A model generated the notes under the pieces. It saw only the letters and a list, made by a program, of their open reading frames with translations, was not told the DNA's origin and ran no database searches. Made by a program: the position numbers and the translations under genes. A DNA stretch of 64,000 nucleotides, from NCBI GenBank assembly GCA_027605045.1, contig JAQFWX010000014.1, forward strand, positions 1,175,391 to 1,239,390, given 5' to 3'. Origin of the DNA: Phallus indusiatus. Taxonomy: Eukaryota; Basidiomycota; Agaricomycetes; Phallales; Phallaceae. Below are positions 60,174-64,000 of the stretch, one piece after another (the first letter of the stretch is position 1; each line of letters begins with the position of its first letter).

Positions 60174-62673
60174 TTAAGCGCGATCGTTGGCCGAGTCCTC
60201 CCGTCGAATCTCAACATCTAAAATATCCGGAGATCTTGAGAAGTCGACACCACCTCCTTCCGTCATATCTGCATTTTCATTATCGCCAATTTCAACAAGG
60301 ATGGACTGGTGTATATAATTCACCACGCTTTGAAATCGAATTGATGGTAAAGTTACGTTCGCAGCCCGAATTGCTGCAGAATTACGTTGACGAAGATCCA
60401 GAGTAAAATCGGTGAGTAATATTGCTGAGAAACTTGAGACTGAAGATAAACGCTGATACTTCGGTGTATATAAAGATGATCGTACATACCTGCTCTGGAA
60501 ACCGGTCAGGGCACATATTAGAAACTGAAGTACATGACAATTGGAGTTCAATACAATTTCGTCCAAAATACTAGTGAGTCCATTGACACTTACATCGTTT
60601 GACACGGTCTACAGGTAAAGCTCGGAAGTCAGTCACTAGGGTGAGGAAAAGAAAACAAGACTCGAATAGATATTACGTGAAAAAGAATTGTAACAGTAAC
60701 GGTTATAAAAATCACAAAACTTCCCATCGAAAGACCAGAATGAGACATCGATAAATAAATCTGCGACCTTTAAATCTCACCAAAATCTTGATACAGCTAA
60801 TGATCAATGTTAGGCCACAGCTTTGCTGGGATATACCATATGAATTAATTAAACCCTACTTTGTCTGAGTAGTAATGATACAAGACCATTTTTACTTCCG
60901 ATATTAACTTCGCGCTTTAGTTTCCATGTACCCCAAACTTTCTTTAAGCAAATGCAGAAGACCAACAAATCGGTTAGAATAACACAAATATCCGTAAACA
61001 AAGCCGCTAGGAGATGTCCAGCTAAATTGTATCCGTTCACGTTGTTAGTCGACTTCAAGACAAACGTTCATTTAGACTTACCACTAAAGCTAGGAAAGGA
61101 AAAATCTTTGAGACACTGCCCGATAAAACTGAGAAATTATCATAAACCTTTGAATGCACCCGAAAGGTATTAATTCACCTAAATTGTCATGAGAACTTTA
61201 GTGCATGTTCCGATTTTTCTGAAGAAAAATTACGCACTACAAAAATAAGAAATAAGCCCTCCAATAAAAAAGAACACCAAAGTTCCAGCTATGAACTTAT
61301 TGCCTGGACAAAATGAATATGCTCGAGTGATCAATAAGCCTAATAAACAAATATTGGTGAAAAAGTTCACTGATTACAAGTGAAGAAGGTGGAACCACCA
61401 CCTTGAGCACCAATATATCCCAAAGGGGAAGTAACGTATGATATATAGGTCAGGACACTGCACAAGCTTGGCACGATTTAATTTACAAGTCACGATGAAT
61501 AAAATGCCTCACCTTCCTAACTGCAGGGGGGAAAAGACCCACGTCAATCTTTGTATTAGTAGAGCCTTAGAGAACCATTGAACTTACTTGCACAAGATTC
61601 AGCCAGAAGGCAAGTGCCTGCGTGATCAAACTTCCGTACCTTATAAAGGCGTAGAGCAAGTTCACTATACTGAAAGGCCTGGGAGAAAACCACATAAATT
61701 CAATTTCATTTGGAAGGGCTGAGTCGCTGACAACATAGCGTGAAAAAGGAGGGCTGGCGTATCGCTCTGATCATTAAAAATAATTGTCGCAAAAACCGAT
61801 TTGGGATTATAATCAATTATAAATCATTAAAAATCTACAGGCGCCGAGGTGGTTTATAAACTATTTATAAACTTTTCAAGGCAATAAAAATTTGTCAGGT
61901 TGGGTTTATAAATCAAATGAGCAGATTTTTTTTTCTCGAGTCCTTTGTTATAACAATTTGATTGTTTTTCTTAATGTCAAATCACAAGTTAGAGTAGTCA
62001 TTAAAACATTATATTGAGTCTTTATATGTACATATATAGTCTACACCGGCATTACGAAATAATACAACTATTAATGTACTACTTAAATTACTACGCTGCT
62101 AACTACTGGGTTTGCTATTAGACTACTATTAGACTACCATTAGAACTACCATTAGAATACTAAGACTACTACCAAGTGGGCGCAACGCGAATGCAACAGA
62201 GTTTCGAGTCTATATAGGAGCCTGAGCTTGCGCACAGACCATCCTCCTTTTCTTGCTGTATGAGACATTTGGCGATTAGCCGGTGAATGGTTTTTACCCG
62301 ATCACAACTCAAGCGAAGCTGAGCACACTCATTGGTGAGAAAAATTAAAAATGAAGGCACAGGGGAGAAAAATAATCTCTGTACGTTGTGAGATATTGAA
62401 TTATAAATACAAAATAAACGACCTATCGAATAAATAAACTTGATTTAGTTTATAATCTCCTTGGATTTTTGCGACAAAATCATCCCCCCAAGATTGAAAT
62501 AACGGACGTACTCATCAAGCTAGCATTCAATAGTATTCCGACGTAACTAGTGTCACATAGTCAAATAAACGTCAGGCATCCGAAATGAACACCCACTCCT
62601 GATACGTTTCCTGGATAAACTGTACAGTAGCTGCGCTACTAAGGGAGGTAGCGTTAGCAGTATTGTTGTTCAT
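60174..62673 (-). CDS. DUF6533-family membrane protein, paralogue (possibly frameshifted)
   Basis: Begins MNNNTANATS at 62673, matching the start of the 39365 gene, with the same GTGGGT first donor after ETYQ. Exon 2 gives YVGILLNASLM. A 694-base inverted-repeat element lies in the next intron. The exon at about 61590-61750 has ALLFHAML and, in a shifted frame, ALPNEIEFMW and LLYAFIRYG, so one base seems lost or gained near 61725. Later pieces are GLLITRAYSFCPGNK-like, FCICLKKVWGTWKLKRE (about 60960) and the last exon with DFTLDLRQRN ending NDRA at 60174. Function unknown, probably seven helices. It may be a pseudogene. Confidence 0.65.
61784..62477. mobile_element. Inverted-repeat miniature element (694 bp) in an intron
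   Basis: Ends TTGTCGCAAAAACC and its near-complement GGATTTTTGCGACAA. The interior is AT-rich with repeated TTTATAAAC-like segments and (ATTAGA-CTAC)n at about 62115-62175. No coding capacity. A target duplication is not clear, so the superfamily is undetermined. Confidence 0.65.
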
Positions 62674-62973
62674 CTTTTGCGACTGAGAGGATGCGCCCAA
62701 AGAACTCCTTTTTTGACCAGTATTTTGGGGTATGAGACGAAGCATGCCAGAATCGACAGACGGCGTTTTAAGTAAGAAGCCCAAGCCCAAAACCAGACCC
62801 ACATGTCCATCATCTTCGGTTCGTCACTTTCCATAATCAATCATAATTTGCATTAATGATCTCACATCCATATTTATATTTCGAACCCCCATAAACGATT
62901 GATGCCGTCATGTATCATATGAATGTCTCAGATCAACAAACCGGACCTGGATCTTTCGTGAACAGAAAGCTTT

Positions 62974-63503
62974 TCAGTGAGTATCAAAACACTTTACCGT
63001 CCAGTAGCCAATGCTGCTTATAACGCCGCAGACCCGGATGTTTATCCATTTATGTGGTCCGGTTATAATAGGGTCATTGAGTTTTTCCGAACCTGAGGGA
63101 AAGGTGTCAAAACTGTCGATAGTTTCAAAGATGTACATCGCGCACTGCTCGTACCTGAAATAGAAATACCCCTTCATACGAATGTGTATATCTTTTGTTG
63201 GACATTTGACAGTTGTTTCCAGTTGCATATTTTCTCATCTGGAGCATAACGCCACACAAAGGCACCCAATGAAATTTATGCTGGCAAGAAAAGGACTTCA
63301 AGTTCGGTCTTCAAGGCGTTGTCTTGACTTGGGAGACTCGAACATTTCGGGACGATATCCAAAAGGTCGTAATCCCTATCAAAAGCAACGACGTCAGAAA
63401 GCGTCAGAACCATCCTTATAACCTTGAATGAGATGAAAGCTTGATATTCAATGTGAAACAAAAAACCGGGATCAAAGAGATCAGACTGAGGATGAATGAT
63501 CAT
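62974..63503 (-). CDS. Candidate unknown gene, two exons, partial
   Basis: The frame 63276-63503 (MIIHPQSDLFDPG) and the frame 62974-63228 (KCPTKDIHIRMKGYFYFRYEQC, PHKWINIRVCGVISSIGYW) are adjacent on the minus strand and could join by a short intron near 63230-63285. Composition is protein-like but no domain is recognised. Lies upstream of the DUF6533 paralogue. Confidence 0.3.
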
Positions 63504-64000
63504 CCTACTAGTATTGTGAAACGTTCAGAGAGATCTTTCATTCAGGAATGAGCATAGACTTTCGATGAATGAGGTCAAATTCCAAAAACGTCTAACCGCG
63601 AAAAATAGTCAACCCGGAAAAACCCGAGGCCAGTTGAACCCCAATGCTACGCCTCTTTGCACTTTAGTATCCAGCAATACCCTGGTAAAATCATGGGGCG
63701 CCCCAACTTTTCTGTCTACCGCTTCATCTATCATCTGTGGTCGCCACGTTGGCAACAATAATTTTGTTCAAGTTAGCCGAATCGAAAAAATGACAATAGT
63801 AACAATACTAGGGAATCAAATATAAGGTGATTTTCTAGATCTTCCGAGCCAACAAAAAGGAACTACGTATTTTTTTGGTCGGATACCACATTCTTTCGAC
63901 AATAATAAAGTTTCATTTCGTCCTTAATTGTGATACGCAAATTCGTCACATGAGAGTTGACAAATTCTTGTTGCCAGTCAAGCTTGATACTAAACAGTCT
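63504..64000. other. Right edge, nothing recognised
   Basis: Short open frame 63565-63825 (+) has no motifs. No repeat partner seen in the window. Confidence 0.4.

Overview
The window is nuclear DNA of a filamentous basidiomycete, most likely an Agaricomycete. The evidence is many introns of about 50-75 bases with GT..AG borders, paralogous seven-helix DUF6533 proteins, a CCR4-NOT subunit NOT2, a chromodomain Gypsy retrotransposon and a Helitron with an N-terminal DUF6570-like region. No tRNA, rRNA or CRISPR array was recognised.

Positions 1-3001 and 22154-41122 form a degenerate segmental-duplication array. Its units carry a plus-strand pseudogene family (here called X, starting MPPKRK), a convergent family of single-pass membrane proteins (here Y, four copies) and, at the right edge, a DUF6533 gene with a truncated relative at 23735-24085. 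I do not recognise families X or Y.

A nested transposon stack of 19,152 bases (3002-22153) splits the first unit. The outer element is a Helitron2/Helentron-like rolling-circle transposon. Two paralogous copies of the uninterrupted target (near 30070 and 35975) fix its ends. It encodes a broken Rep-helicase on the minus strand and a divergent, intact five-exon accessory gene on the plus strand. A 10.5 kb Gypsy chromovirus (8680-19203, target duplication TAGGC) sits inside the helicase gene and itself carries an antisense, spliced, Cys-rich accessory gene. Six LTR-like elements of 350-396 bases, each with a 5-base target duplication, interrupt the Helitron gene (three) and the Gypsy gag-pol (three). 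A 571-base hAT-type miniature element interrupts the antisense gene.

From 39 kb to the end the region is ordinary gene-bearing DNA: a DUF6533 gene (+), two divergent small beta-sandwich-like paralogues whose first coding exon is only ATGG, a zinc-finger regulator (-), a secreted three-repeat protein (-), NOT2 (+), a secreted flavin amine oxidase (-) and a second DUF6533 gene (-) with a 694-base inverted-repeat element in an intron. The genes share no obvious pathway. The two strongest leads are the Helitron accessory gene and the antisense gene inside the retrotransposon.
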